IMG/VR virus record: IMGVR_UViG_3300042881_004166
Coordinates: 1-56,939 of that record
From: a virus
Direction: 5' to 3' (one strand)
DNA: 56,939 nt
The notes beneath the pieces are model-generated. The model was not told the DNA's origin. It did not search any database and was given only the letters and a program-made list of their open reading frames with translations. Shown piece by piece: positions 48,999 through 56,939 of this stretch (position 1 is its first letter; every line of letters begins with the position of its first letter). A program made the position numbers and the translations under genes.

Positions 48999-49829
48999 AT
49001 GACAATAGGATCACAAGATATAGTAAATAAAAAAACTATAAAAAGAATACCGTCTAAGAATATAGCCAAGACGTCAAAGGTTGTGCTTAAAACTACAGAC
49101 CCAGACCTATTGTGGCTAAGGCCAGACGAAGCTATTCTTAAAAATGATTCGGGATATATTTATTCTAAGCAAGTATCTCGTCCTTATCCTGGAGACGGAT
49201 CTGGTGGAGACAATCCGCCTGGAGATAACGAAGAAAAAGACCCAGAAGGATCTACAGACACCGTAGATTTATCAGACATAGAGTCAATAACCTTTGAAGA
49301 GTATTATGATGCTGCAGCTAAGACTACTAAATATAATGCATTAATTAAAATTAAAAATACGAGTCAATATGCATCAACTACAGTTGGTGTTGACGCAAGA
49401 ATATATAACGCAGCAACCGCATCGTATGCAGCAGCAGTTTCATCTTCTGAATCAAACCCTCCAAACTCAAGTAATTTTATTACACCAACACCATCTGTTC
49501 CGTCTGTAATATTTGATAGAACTGGTTCTACAGGATTATCTTGGGGATGGAATGATTCAAGTGGTCTTGGTTCATATGATTCAATATCTTACGAATGGAT
49601 TATAAAAACTTTAAAAAATGGCGGGACAACTGTAAGTTCAGGATCAAAAGCATACCCTTCCTCTTCATCTTACGGCATAGGAGATAGTGGAAAGAATAGA
49701 CAATATAAAGTTAGCTCATCTGGAGGAGATACACCAGCTTCTTCTTCACCAAGATGGCTATCGGTAAGGGCTGTAGTAACTGGAACTAATAATAAAAAAT
49801 ATTATTCAAGTTATTCTACACCAATCTAA
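48999..49829 (+). CDS. Minor tail protein with C-terminal GWGWN domain
   Basis: This gene encodes 276 residues. A basic N-terminus (KKTIKRIPSKNIAKTSKVVLKTTDPDLLWLRPDEAI), an acidic Gly/Pro-rich linker, a beta domain with ITFEEYYDAAAKTTKYNALIKIKN, and a C-terminal domain (about 165-276) with LSWGWN, GSKAYPSSSSYGIG, YKVSSSGGDTPASSSPRWLSV and VTGTNNKKYYSSYSTP. The last domain recurs at the end of the 52926 product. Probably a tip or fibre-like component. Start is at a leaderless promoter. Confidence 0.65.
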   Translation: MTIGSQDIVNKKTIKRIPSKNIAKTSKVVLKTTDPDLLWLRPDEAILKNDSGYIYSKQVSRPYPGDGSGGDNPPGDNEEKDPEGSTDTVDLSDIESITFEEYYDAAAKTTKYNALIKIKNTSQYASTTVGVDARIYNAATASYAAAVSSSESNPPNSSNFITPTPSVPSVIFDRTGSTGLSWGWNDSSGLGSYDSISYEWIIKTLKNGGTTVSSGSKAYPSSSSYGIGDSGKNRQYKVSSSGGDTPASSSPRWLSVRAVVTGTNNKKYYSSYSTPI

Positions 49830-49838
49830 AGGAGAGTA

Positions 49839-50981
49839 ATGATAAAAGGAACCTATGTATTTTATGAAAACAATAAAGAGATCGCAAGATCTTCTAATAT
49901 AATTACCAAATTTGGAAAAAGGTATTTTTCTAAACTTATGGCTGGAAATGTGCCGTCTGCCACAAAGGACTTAGCGGTAGGTATTCATGATTCAAAAACA
50001 ATATCAGGAATCTCTTCTACAGGATCTGTTGTCACCTTTACAACTACTTATGAACATGGGTTATTTGAAGGAAACAAGGTTAGCATTCATAATGTATTGC
50101 CAACAGAGTATAACTTTTTAAATGCAACAATAAGCTCTGTTCCTTCAACTACTACCTTTACAATTTTAGATTCAACAAATTCAGCCTATGTTTCTGGAGG
50201 TAATGTGTCTTCCGAGGTAGACACAAGATTGGGATTTGAGATATACAGGACACCAGTAGTTTTGGGAAGCACAGATATTCAAATGGAAAACGGATTGCCT
50301 GTATATAATATAGTTTACAAAGCAACACTTCCTCAAGATTTAGCTGGAGTAATTTCAGAAATAGGAATTTACCCATCAATAAGATCTTCTGCAAATAGTT
50401 TTGATAGCAAGTTTATTGCGGATTTTGACAATTACCTAGACTGGACAGACTCAGATGGTTACAACCCAGAAACATCAGAAACTGGTGCAAGAGTTGGAAC
50501 TAATGTTTTGGTTATGCCTTCCAACGGCACTAGCTCAAAAGAATACACAACAAACACTTCTTTTGATTTAGAGGGATATAGCAACAACGATTCTATTACT
50601 TGCGCTTACTATAAGGGAGATGATAACCTAAGTAAGATTACAGTTAAATTTTATACATCTACTGGCAATTATTATTTTGTTGATTTGCCGTCAATTTCTG
50701 GAACTGGAAAAAAGATATCACAAGAAGTTTTGCTTTCTAGCTTATTTGGTAACGTAGTGGGTTCTCCAAATAAATCAGAAATTACAAAAATCGGAATCGT
50801 AGTCACCCCAGTTTCTGGACAATCAACTTTAGTGGGCCTAGATGCAGTTAGAATTAATGATGAAGATACATTTGATCCGATATATGGTTTGGTAAGTAGG
50901 TCCATATTAAACTCACCATATTTAACAAAAACAGCTGGAAGGCAGATTGACGTAGAGTATAGACTGGAAGTAACATTCTAA
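49839..50981 (+). CDS. Minor tail protein
   Basis: This gene encodes 380 residues after AAAGGAG. The N-terminus (IKGTYVFYENNKEIARSSNIITKFGKRYFSKLMAGN) is a typical opening of phage minor tail proteins (GxxxxxxxGxxxxxSxNxITxxGkxxxxxxlag). Residues about 60-115 (GSVVTFTTTYEHGLFEGNKVSIHNV...TTFTILDSTNS) are an Ig-like strand set. The C-terminal half is beta-rich with FLYW-type jelly-roll strands. Function: tail tip or fibre. Confidence 0.65.
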   Translation: MIKGTYVFYENNKEIARSSNIITKFGKRYFSKLMAGNVPSATKDLAVGIHDSKTISGISSTGSVVTFTTTYEHGLFEGNKVSIHNVLPTEYNFLNATISSVPSTTTFTILDSTNSAYVSGGNVSSEVDTRLGFEIYRTPVVLGSTDIQMENGLPVYNIVYKATLPQDLAGVISEIGIYPSIRSSANSFDSKFIADFDNYLDWTDSDGYNPETSETGARVGTNVLVMPSNGTSSKEYTTNTSFDLEGYSNNDSITCAYYKGDDNLSKITVKFYTSTGNYYFVDLPSISGTGKKISQEVLLSSLFGNVVGSPNKSEITKIGIVVTPVSGQSTLVGLDAVRINDEDTFDPIYGLVSRSILNSPYLTKTAGRQIDVEYRLEVTF

Positions 50982-52919
50982 ATGTCATCCTATCAAGATT
51001 TATTAAAGGATAGCTCCAAGGTAGATCCTGGAGATAAGAATTACTTTATTGTAACAATTACTGACCTTGACGTAAATAATACATATCCTTTACAATTTAG
51101 ATGGAAAAGAGAAGGCGGAGCATTTTCTGTATGGTCTGCTGTAAAAATAATAACAACTCCAGGAGAATCAGTTCCAGGTGAACCATCTCTTACAGCTGGT
51201 AGTGTTACGGGAGAACCTGGATTAATTAAAGTAACCTGGAACGGCACAGATGCTGCTGGTAAAATTATATCCAATATAGATAGAGTAGATATTTATGTTG
51301 ACGGCGGTATTTTTGATGGAACTAAACCAACCTCAAGTTTTAAATCAGCTGGAACACAAACAATTGCCGCACCTTCTGGAGAGTACTTTGTAACTCTTTA
51401 TTCTGTTACTTCTTATGGTAAAAAGTCTGCAGTAAGTAGCGCAAGATCAGTAGTTGTTCCAGGAATTGGAACAACAATACTTAATCCTCAAGACCCATCT
51501 GCTCCAACAATAGAATCAGGACTTGCTTCAATAATTGTTACTTGGGATGGTAAAAGAGCAAATACAGAAAATTTTACTACTGGATCTTTTGCGGGAGCTA
51601 AAGTTTACATAGGAACGTCAGCTGATTTTGTACCAAGTGATAATAATTGGGTTCATTCATTAAATTTTGCAAACGGAACTAATCAGGTAGCAATCGGAGT
51701 TGGAACTGTAATTGATAAAGATGCTCAAACAAAATTGCAATATGGCGTTCCATATTATGTTAAAATTAAAACTGTAAATGCAGCAGTGCCACCAGTTGAG
51801 ACAACAACGGCAGTAGTTTCTAGTCCAACAAATATCACAGTAGAAAAATTGCCAGCAAGTGAAATTAAAACAGGATTCTTAGAAGCAGATGCGTACATTA
51901 AAGCTGGCGCAAGCGGTGGAGCAAGAGTTGAAATAGGAGGATCCACTACACCATTAGTTATTTATGGAACAAACGGAACTACAAAACTTCTTGAGTTTAT
52001 TGGAGGGTCTACTGGAACATTAGCAATTAATGGATCTGGAACATTTACTGGTAGTCTGTCAATAGGATCTGGAAACGCAGTATTTAAAGCAGACCCAGAC
52101 AGTCTAGCAACTCCTGGAATTTGGCTAGGACATGCAGATTATTTAAGTGCACCATTTCGTGTTTCAAAAACTGGTTCATTAACAGCATCAGCTGGATACA
52201 TTGGTGGATGGAAATTATTAGACAATTCATTGCAAAATGATGCAGGAACACTTAAAATAAATAGCGGCTTAGACCCAGCTATATTTTTAGGACCCGCTTC
52301 TGGTCAGCATATAAGACTAACTCCAGACTCAATAGCACATTATAATGGAAGTGGCACAACAGGAAAGTTTACGCTAACTGCTTCAAATGGAAACGTATCA
52401 ATGCTAGGAAATCTTACTGCAGGATCTACAATTACTGGTGCTGTAATTACTTCAGTTGGTACAAACCCAAATAATTTTACTGGAACTTTAACAATTGATT
52501 CTGGTACTATAACTCAAACAAATCAATTATATTTAAACACACCATTTATATATGCAAATACAACACAAGTTTATTTACAATCTGGAAATGGAAATTTTGC
52601 ATTAGAAGAGGATGGCGGAGTAATTTTAGGACAAGGAAACGCATCTGGTGACCTTCAAATAAGATTAAATAACAAGACTGACCTTCCAGGATATGTTAGG
52701 GGATATTTGTTTCACAGTCTTTACTATAATTTTGCAGACACAACTACTTTATATACAACCACTAGTTATGGAACACCAGGGTCCACGGTTACAATTAATG
52801 CAAACAATAGATTGAGCAGAGGAAGAACTTTGTATTCTGGAAATATTTCTAGCGCCGCCACGCTAGACGATTATTTAGGCGGAGCTTTTACTGGCGACTT
52901 ATATTTTAGTACGGCGTGA
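50982..52919 (+). CDS. Tail fibre/tip protein with FN3-like domains
   Basis: This gene encodes 645 residues; it starts directly after the previous stop. Two FN3-like domains (about 10-165 and 170-285; YPLQFRWKREGGAFSVWS, GLASIIVTWDGKR) are followed by a fibre-type part: AGASGGARVEIGGSTTPLVIYGTNG, PFRVSKTGSLTASAGYIGGWKLLDNSLQNDAG and FTLTASNGNVSMLGNLTAGSTITGAVIT, common in siphovirus tip proteins. The C-terminus ends in a short beta segment. Likely receptor-facing. Confidence 0.75.
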   Translation: MSSYQDLLKDSSKVDPGDKNYFIVTITDLDVNNTYPLQFRWKREGGAFSVWSAVKIITTPGESVPGEPSLTAGSVTGEPGLIKVTWNGTDAAGKIISNIDRVDIYVDGGIFDGTKPTSSFKSAGTQTIAAPSGEYFVTLYSVTSYGKKSAVSSARSVVVPGIGTTILNPQDPSAPTIESGLASIIVTWDGKRANTENFTTGSFAGAKVYIGTSADFVPSDNNWVHSLNFANGTNQVAIGVGTVIDKDAQTKLQYGVPYYVKIKTVNAAVPPVETTTAVVSSPTNITVEKLPASEIKTGFLEADAYIKAGASGGARVEIGGSTTPLVIYGTNGTTKLLEFIGGSTGTLAINGSGTFTGSLSIGSGNAVFKADPDSLATPGIWLGHADYLSAPFRVSKTGSLTASAGYIGGWKLLDNSLQNDAGTLKINSGLDPAIFLGPASGQHIRLTPDSIAHYNGSGTTGKFTLTASNGNVSMLGNLTAGSTITGAVITSVGTNPNNFTGTLTIDSGTITQTNQLYLNTPFIYANTTQVYLQSGNGNFALEEDGGVILGQGNASGDLQIRLNNKTDLPGYVRGYLFHSLYYNFADTTTLYTTTSYGTPGSTVTINANNRLSRGRTLYSGNISSAATLDDYLGGAFTGDLYFSTA

Positions 52920-52925
52920 TAAAAT

Positions 52926-55427
52926 ATGCCTTCAATATTTAGAAAAAACACAACTGGCTGGGTAGAAATATTATCTGTTTTTAGAAAAAACACAACTGGC
53001 TGGGTAGAGATATTAAATGCATATAGAAAAAATACTACAGCCTGGGTAAAAGTTTTTGCAAGAAGCCAAATACCAGGAATCACATCTTTTCCAAAAGTAA
53101 GAAATTCTAGCGGAGACAATATCGATAATACTACAGTCATTGCAAGAGTTGGTGACACTTTAACTGGATATCGTGGTAGTTGGAGCAATAGCCCAACAGT
53201 TTATGAAGATAGATGGTACTTTAGTCAATATGCAGGTGGGGGAAACTATGGACCATTTAGTCCTGCTCAAACTAATACAACATTAGCTACCAATTTATCT
53301 TATGACGGATATTATGTTGTTTATCAAGTTAGAGCAACTAATGCATCGGGATCATCCGAATATGTGACTAGCAGCAATGAAGCTCGTGTAGTTAAATATG
53401 CTCCAGTTTCTTTATCAATACCCAATCTTAATGGATCTCCCGTAGTTGGTGGAACATTAACTGCTGGATCACAAAATGGCTTGTGGCGTAATACAACATC
53501 TATTTCTGGAGACACCTACCCAGACAGTTTTGAATATGAGTGGAGTTATTCAGACGGTACGATTCTTCAGTTTGATAGTAGCAACAGTTATTTAATCGAC
53601 AGTAATGATCTAGGTAAAACAATTAGAGTAAGAGTTACTGGAACAAACACAGGTGGTTCAGCAACAAGTGGTTACACAACATCTGGAGTTGTTACTACTC
53701 CGTATTCTTTTAATTTTGGAAACATTTTATATGTTGGTTCTAATGGATATATAGGATTAGATAGTGGAGGGTCTACAGCGGGAACAGCAGGTAGCGGAAG
53801 AAATATTAATATATGGAATGAAGACCTAGTTAATTATAGAATTCAAGAATACTCTGATAGCAGCAATTATCATTTATATGTTAGAGCATATATGTATCAG
53901 AACCCTCTAGTAAGATCATCAATCACCGCTTTAGATTATCAAATTAAATTTTATACAGGACAGCCTTACTGCGATGTTTATTTAGTAAGAAAAGGAAGCA
54001 GCGTTCCTACATATATAGACAATCCAGGTTATTATTCAAACGGTTTATTTGGAACTTCTGGATTTTCTGGCACATTTGTGGCGGGATCTGTTTTAAGAGT
54101 TTATTTTGACGGAACGACCCAAGCAAGCACTTCTGCAGCAAGCTGGACTTCTATTCCAGATTCAGTTTGGAAAAGCATTTCAACATCTGATATAGATGAT
54201 AGTTATGTTGCCGTTACCACATCTGCAAATCAACAAAATGCATTTGCTTCTCCCACCCCAACAAGTGTTACGTACAGTGGCGGAGTATTTACAATTAATT
54301 TTACGGGAGGCTCAGGAGAATTTTTTCAAGGGTGGTATCAAACTGATTCACTAGCAATAGGAACCCAGCCAGCATTAGCAGGAACAACTGCATCTACCCC
54401 AGACACACCAATAAGTGGTGGATCTTTTACATCTTCACCGCTAACAAAGACACAGGCTGCTTCACCTGGGTATACTTATTATTGGTGGGTAAGATCATCA
54501 TTAACTGCAACTGGTACGGGTGCTGGAAATGTAACCGATTGGGCAGGGCCAGTTTCAATTAAAATACCTGATGCAACAATGACTACTGCCCCAACTTATG
54601 GATCTGCAACTAGTACATCTAATGGCTTTACAGCAAGCATTAATAACACTCCAGACCCATCTGGAGGAACTTATGCGGTAGTATCAAATTCAAATCCTAA
54701 TGCGTCTACATCAATTACCGCGTCTGGTGCAATTACCGTCACAGGTCTTTCTGCATCAGCTTCAAATACAGTAACAGTAAGTTATTCAAAATTTGGATAT
54801 ACTACTGTGCAATTTACAGTAACTGGAAGTGCATCGGCACCTGTTCAGTACACAGTAACTTGGAATGCAAATGGTGGATCTGTTACACCAAGCTCGACCA
54901 CAGTAACTTCTGGATCTTCCGTGACGGCTCCAACTCCTACAAGATCTGGGTTTACACTTAGCACATGGCGTAATCCATTATCTGGCGGAGACCCCACACT
55001 TCTTGCCGCTGGAGCATCTTACACACCAACTGCAAATATTACATTTTATGCAATATGGATATCAACATTTGTAACTCCAAGCATTACTCTTACCACAAAT
55101 CCACCAGCATTTGCAAGATCTACTGTTAACACAAATCGATTTGGTTGGGGATGGAACAATGCCATTTGGAGCGGAAGTACCTCTGGAAACCCTAGTTATC
55201 CTTGGAGAATTAGATCAGGAAGTTCTTCTGGAACTATAATAAATTCTGGTACACGCTCATATAGCACTGGAGCTATCAACGTGGGAGGTTCGAACTATAA
55301 TTATAGAATTGGAACAGAAGAAGGAGATACACCAAGAACTACCGCCTCTAGATGGGGAAGCTATGAAGCAACAATATTAGGAACTAATGGTCAGACATAT
55401 TCTTCAGGATTCTCGGCTAGCGTATAA
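52926..55427 (+). CDS. Large fibre/tip protein with InlB-type and GWGWN domains
   Basis: This gene encodes 833 residues. Three 14-residue repeats (RKNTTGWVEIL type) open it. Ig/FN3-like domains follow (VSLSIPNLNGSPVVGGTLTAG...), then a beta region, an FN3-like region near 540-635, and an InlB/Flg_new-type unit (YTVTWNANGGSVTPSSTTV with FTLSTWRNPLSGG) near 640-715. The end (about 725-833) has RFGWGWNNAIW, GTRSYSTG, YRIGTEEGDTPRTTASRWGSY and LGTNGQTYSSGF, homologous to the end of the 48999 product. An adhesin-like tail tip is likely. Confidence 0.7.
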   Translation: MPSIFRKNTTGWVEILSVFRKNTTGWVEILNAYRKNTTAWVKVFARSQIPGITSFPKVRNSSGDNIDNTTVIARVGDTLTGYRGSWSNSPTVYEDRWYFSQYAGGGNYGPFSPAQTNTTLATNLSYDGYYVVYQVRATNASGSSEYVTSSNEARVVKYAPVSLSIPNLNGSPVVGGTLTAGSQNGLWRNTTSISGDTYPDSFEYEWSYSDGTILQFDSSNSYLIDSNDLGKTIRVRVTGTNTGGSATSGYTTSGVVTTPYSFNFGNILYVGSNGYIGLDSGGSTAGTAGSGRNINIWNEDLVNYRIQEYSDSSNYHLYVRAYMYQNPLVRSSITALDYQIKFYTGQPYCDVYLVRKGSSVPTYIDNPGYYSNGLFGTSGFSGTFVAGSVLRVYFDGTTQASTSAASWTSIPDSVWKSISTSDIDDSYVAVTTSANQQNAFASPTPTSVTYSGGVFTINFTGGSGEFFQGWYQTDSLAIGTQPALAGTTASTPDTPISGGSFTSSPLTKTQAASPGYTYYWWVRSSLTATGTGAGNVTDWAGPVSIKIPDATMTTAPTYGSATSTSNGFTASINNTPDPSGGTYAVVSNSNPNASTSITASGAITVTGLSASASNTVTVSYSKFGYTTVQFTVTGSASAPVQYTVTWNANGGSVTPSSTTVTSGSSVTAPTPTRSGFTLSTWRNPLSGGDPTLLAAGASYTPTANITFYAIWISTFVTPSITLTTNPPAFARSTVNTNRFGWGWNNAIWSGSTSGNPSYPWRIRSGSSSGTIINSGTRSYSTGAINVGGSNYNYRIGTEEGDTPRTTASRWGSYEATILGTNGQTYSSGFSASV
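52938..53056 (+). repeat. Three 42-bp tandem repeats
   Basis: TTTAGAAAAAACACAACTGG opens two nearly identical 42-bp units at 52938 and 52980; a third, diverged copy starts at about 53022. They encode the RKNTT(G/A)WV unit at the N-terminus of the tip protein. Confidence 0.7.
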
Positions 55428-55457
55428 AATAAACACTCTTTACAAAATGAATAAAAA

Positions 55458-55466
55458 TGATATAAT
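55458..55466 (+). promoter_or_regulatory. Extended -10 promoter TGATATAAT
   Basis: TGATATAAT at 55458-55466; GAAAGG and the ATG at 55494 follow. It drives the small coiled-coil genes. Confidence 0.55.
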
Positions 55467-55493
55467 AAATAAATATACAAGAAAGGTAGTCCC

Positions 55494-55721
55494 ATGTCAG
55501 ATACAGATTTAAATAATGAGCAAAAAATATCAATTATTAATGCACATATAATAGAGCTTAAAGCTGAACAGTACAGTCATGAAATTAGAAAAATAGAGTT
55601 AGAGACAATACAAAGCACAGATAATGAAATTTATCAAAATATTGTTAGAATAATTGGAGACTACGATAATCAAATTTCTGTTTTAGAGTCTTTAAAGGCT
55701 AACTTGCAACAATCAGTTTAA
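55494..55721 (+). CDS. Small helical protein (75 aa)
   Basis: This gene encodes 75 residues, nearly all helical (KISIINAHIIELKAEQYSHEIRKIELE, IVRIIGDYDNQISVLESLKANLQQSV) with heptad spacing of Ile and Leu; a two-helix coiled coil is likely. AAAGG upstream. The next gene has the same design, so the two may be old duplicates. It lies right after the tip genes; function unknown. Confidence 0.65.
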   Translation: MSDTDLNNEQKISIINAHIIELKAEQYSHEIRKIELETIQSTDNEIYQNIVRIIGDYDNQISVLESLKANLQQSV

Positions 55722-55722
55722 A

Positions 55723-55731
55723 TGATATAAT
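55723..55731 (+). promoter_or_regulatory. Extended -10 promoter TGATATAAT
   Basis: TGATATAAT at 55723-55731, starting 1 nt beyond the stop of the previous gene; AAAGGAGG overlaps the expected start, and the ATG is at 55747. The leader would be about 10 nt, so the start is SD-led. Confidence 0.5.
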
Positions 55732-55746
55732 AGCAAAGGAGGAAAC

Positions 55747-55971
55747 ATGACAACATTATCAAATTCAGAAAAACGTGCAGTTATTGAAAGTCGTATTAAA
55801 AGCTTAAATCATGTTAAATTTAATTTAGACATAGACGTAATTGTTGAAAATGCTAAAACTCAAACAAATGCAGAAGTAATTGCTTCTTTAAACGCAGCAC
55901 AGACTTCCGTAAATGCTCAAATTGCTGCTCTGACAACAGAAGCCGCAAAATACCCAGAGGAGCAAGCATAA
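55747..55971 (+). CDS. Small helical protein (74 aa)
   Basis: This gene encodes 74 residues with AAAGGAGG upstream. SNSEKRAVIESRIKSLNHVKFNLDIDVIVENAKTQTNAEVIASLNAAQTSVNAQIAALTTEA resembles the previous product in layout (two helices, conserved S..E+R..I...I..L start). Probably a coiled-coil virion or assembly protein. Function unknown. Confidence 0.65.
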   Translation: MTTLSNSEKRAVIESRIKSLNHVKFNLDIDVIVENAKTQTNAEVIASLNAAQTSVNAQIAALTTEAAKYPEEQA

Positions 55972-55973
55972 AG

Positions 55974-56162
55974 ATGGCGGATAAAACAGAGTTAATTATT
56001 ACAGCTTTGCAGCAACGCATAGGAGAAATTGTATCTAATTATGAAACTCAGATAGCGGTATTGCGCTCAGAAATTACTTTACTTATTGATCAAAATCAAG
56101 AACGTGAAAAGTCTATTAAAGAATACTCAGATAGCCTAGACAATATTATGAAAGAAGGTTAA
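55974..56162 (+). CDS. Small coiled-coil protein (62 aa)
   Basis: This gene encodes 62 residues and follows the previous stop by 2 nt, with GAGG within the end of that gene. It is one long helix (IITALQQRIGEIVSNYETQIAVLRSEITLLIDQNQEREKSIKEYSDSL) with clear heptads. It is similar in kind to short phage coiled-coil proteins close to tail genes. Function unknown. Confidence 0.65.
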   Translation: MADKTELIITALQQRIGEIVSNYETQIAVLRSEITLLIDQNQEREKSIKEYSDSLDNIMKEG

Positions 56163-56164
56163 TT

Positions 56165-56572
56165 GTGGCAACTTTAAAGCAACCAATATTTAATGACGGA
56201 GAGCCTTTAGACGCTAGCAAATTAAATGATTTAAAAGATGGTTTAACAAAAACTTACCAAATTGCTCAAGGTCTACAGAATACTTTAGAGGACGGAACTA
56301 CAACTATCCCAGTAATTTCTGCTGGAACCGTCACAATTCCAGCACTAACTAATGCTGCTGGTGGAAATTCAGCAACAGTAGACTTGCCAGTAGATGCAAA
56401 GTTTAATGGAGAGACGCCTATTTATACAATTAGTATTGCTGGTGGCTCTATAGATTCTAAAAGACAAATCACTCTCAGGATAATTAATAAGAAGCAAGTT
56501 CAATACATATCTAATGGTCCAGTAGGAGAACTAACAATAAGTTACATTGCTTTTAAAGAAAAGGCTAACTAA
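56165..56572 (+). CDS. Tail-associated protein (GTG start)
   Basis: This gene encodes 135 residues from a GTG at 56165; GAAGG lies upstream. The start ATLKQPIFNDGEPLDASKLNDLKDGLTKTYQIAQGLQN, a helix with the PLDAxxLNxLxxxI pattern, is common in small tail proteins. The C-terminal half is a beta-sandwich (AKFNGETPIYTISIAGGSIDSKRQITLRIINKKQVQYISNG). It is the last gene of the tail block. A promoter and a hairpin follow it. Confidence 0.7.
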   Translation: MATLKQPIFNDGEPLDASKLNDLKDGLTKTYQIAQGLQNTLEDGTTTIPVISAGTVTIPALTNAAGGNSATVDLPVDAKFNGETPIYTISIAGGSIDSKRQITLRIINKKQVQYISNGPVGELTISYIAFKEKAN

Positions 56573-56575
56573 ATA

Positions 56576-56603
56576 TTGACAGACTGTCATTATATGTTAA
56601 AAT
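56576..56603 (+). promoter_or_regulatory. Promoter with palindromic operator (TTGACA-N16-TAAAAT)
   Basis: TTGACA (56576-56581) and TAAAAT (56598-56603) are 16 bp apart. TGACAGACTGTCA (56577-56589) is a perfect palindrome around one central base and overlaps the -35 box, a typical repressor or activator site. Confidence 0.6.
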
Positions 56604-56616
56604 ATAGGTAGTACCC

Positions 56617-56641
56617 AAAGTCACAAAATTGTGACTTTTTT
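56617..56641 (+). terminator. Terminator-like hairpin in the leader of the last gene
   Basis: AAAGTCAC (56617-56624) pairs with GTGACTTT (56631-56638), followed by TTT. It begins about 7 nt after the predicted start site, between promoter and start codon, so it could attenuate the phosphoesterase transcript or end the upstream tail transcript. Confidence 0.55.
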
Positions 56642-56657
56642 AATTTAAGGATATTAA

Positions 56658-56939
56658 ATGTCTAACGACTTAAAATGGATGCTTTCATCAGATCAGCAAT
56701 TTCCATATCAAGATGATAAAATGATTGAGCTTTGGTTTAAGGTTATGAAGTGGTTTAAGCCAGATGTTGTAGACTATCTTGGCGACACAGATGATCAGGC
56801 TTGCTATAGTAGGTTTACAGAAGGAAAGCCAACAGAGTTTTTAAAGGCATACAAGAATGACGACGTAACAAATGATTTAGAGTTAATGCTAAAAGACATG
56901 AAGTTTGAGGCAAGTGGTGCCCGTGAATTTTATGAAAGA
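56658..56939 (+). CDS. Metallophosphoesterase, partial (N-terminus)
   Basis: The first 94 codons are visible; the gene continues beyond the window. KWMLSSDQQFPYQDDKMIELWFKVMKWFKPDVVDYLGDTDD has the start of calcineurin-like phosphoesterases: SDxQxPYxD (Asp12, with Gln14 where His is usual) and LGDxxD (Asp43, Asp46). This form is common in phage proteins near replication genes. TTAAGGATATTAA precedes the ATG. It may begin a replication/nucleotide module to the right. Confidence 0.75.
   Translation, partial: MSNDLKWMLSSDQQFPYQDDKMIELWFKVMKWFKPDVVDYLGDTDDQACYSRFTEGKPTEFLKAYKNDDVTNDLELMLKDMKFEASGAREFYER

Noticed and set aside
1-56939. Prophage integration genes or attachment sites
   Set aside because: No integrase, excisionase or tRNA-like attachment repeat was seen; absence in a partial genome does not prove a lytic lifestyle.

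Overview
The window is a contiguous piece of a tailed double-stranded DNA phage genome, truncated at both ends: the leftmost gene and the rightmost metallophosphoesterase gene both run off the window. The base composition is AT-rich. The recognisable structural genes (HK97-type portal, protease fused to a scaffold-like tail, major capsid, connector proteins, one major tail tube protein, tail assembly chaperone with a -1 frameshift, a 2123-residue tape measure, no contractile sheath) point to a siphovirus-like particle with a long tail. A gp88-family protein known from mycobacteriophages, a class II (B12) ribonucleotide reductase, and small Zn-binding and early proteins of actinophage type suggest an actinobacterial host. 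The low GC would fit an aquatic low-GC actinobacterium. That host call is inference. No tRNA, integrase, terminase, polymerase or helicase gene was found.

Layout. Positions 1-3900 form a leftward early region of very small, tightly coupled genes. They are driven by at least six promoters that share one unusual architecture, a TGTC-containing box exactly 11 bp upstream of a TATAAT-like box. Between them lie GC-rich intergenic repeats (core GACACGCCCGA), and a candidate replication origin with a perfect DnaA box lies near 2690-2740. Positions 4056-6780 read rightward: small genes, a candidate structured RNA leader, two tiny membrane proteins, a DUF6065-like protein and a sulfotransferase. Positions 6866-9650 read leftward: a complete cytochrome P450, small proteins and a membrane-anchored lysozyme-like lysin. 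From 9908 to the end everything reads rightward: class II RNR, holin-like protein, a tail-fibre block (12209-19408), an auxiliary island (19418-27491), a LamG tail protein, the head genes (29281-36864), the tail genes (36971-55427), small coiled-coil genes, and the start of a metallophosphoesterase gene.

The auxiliary island is the most unusual part. Twelve overlapping genes sit between tail fibres and portal. They include two prolyl-hydroxylase-like 2OG-Fe(II) oxygenases, three related Fe/2OG-like proteins (one without the metal ligands), three DUF6065-like proteins, a GlcNAc-transferase-like glycosyltransferase, an RsmI-like methylase and a short-chain dehydrogenase. Their coupling to structural genes, together with a collagen-like GPQGPAG stretch in a tail protein, suggests (inference only) a system that modifies virion or host proteins or glycans by hydroxylation and glycosylation.

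Other notable points are a tail protein with six PFGFT repeats leading into a Hint (intein-like) domain, and a recurrent promoter arrangement in which TATAAT ends exactly 6 nt before ATG. That arrangement predicts leaderless mRNAs for several genes that lack a Shine-Dalgarno sequence.
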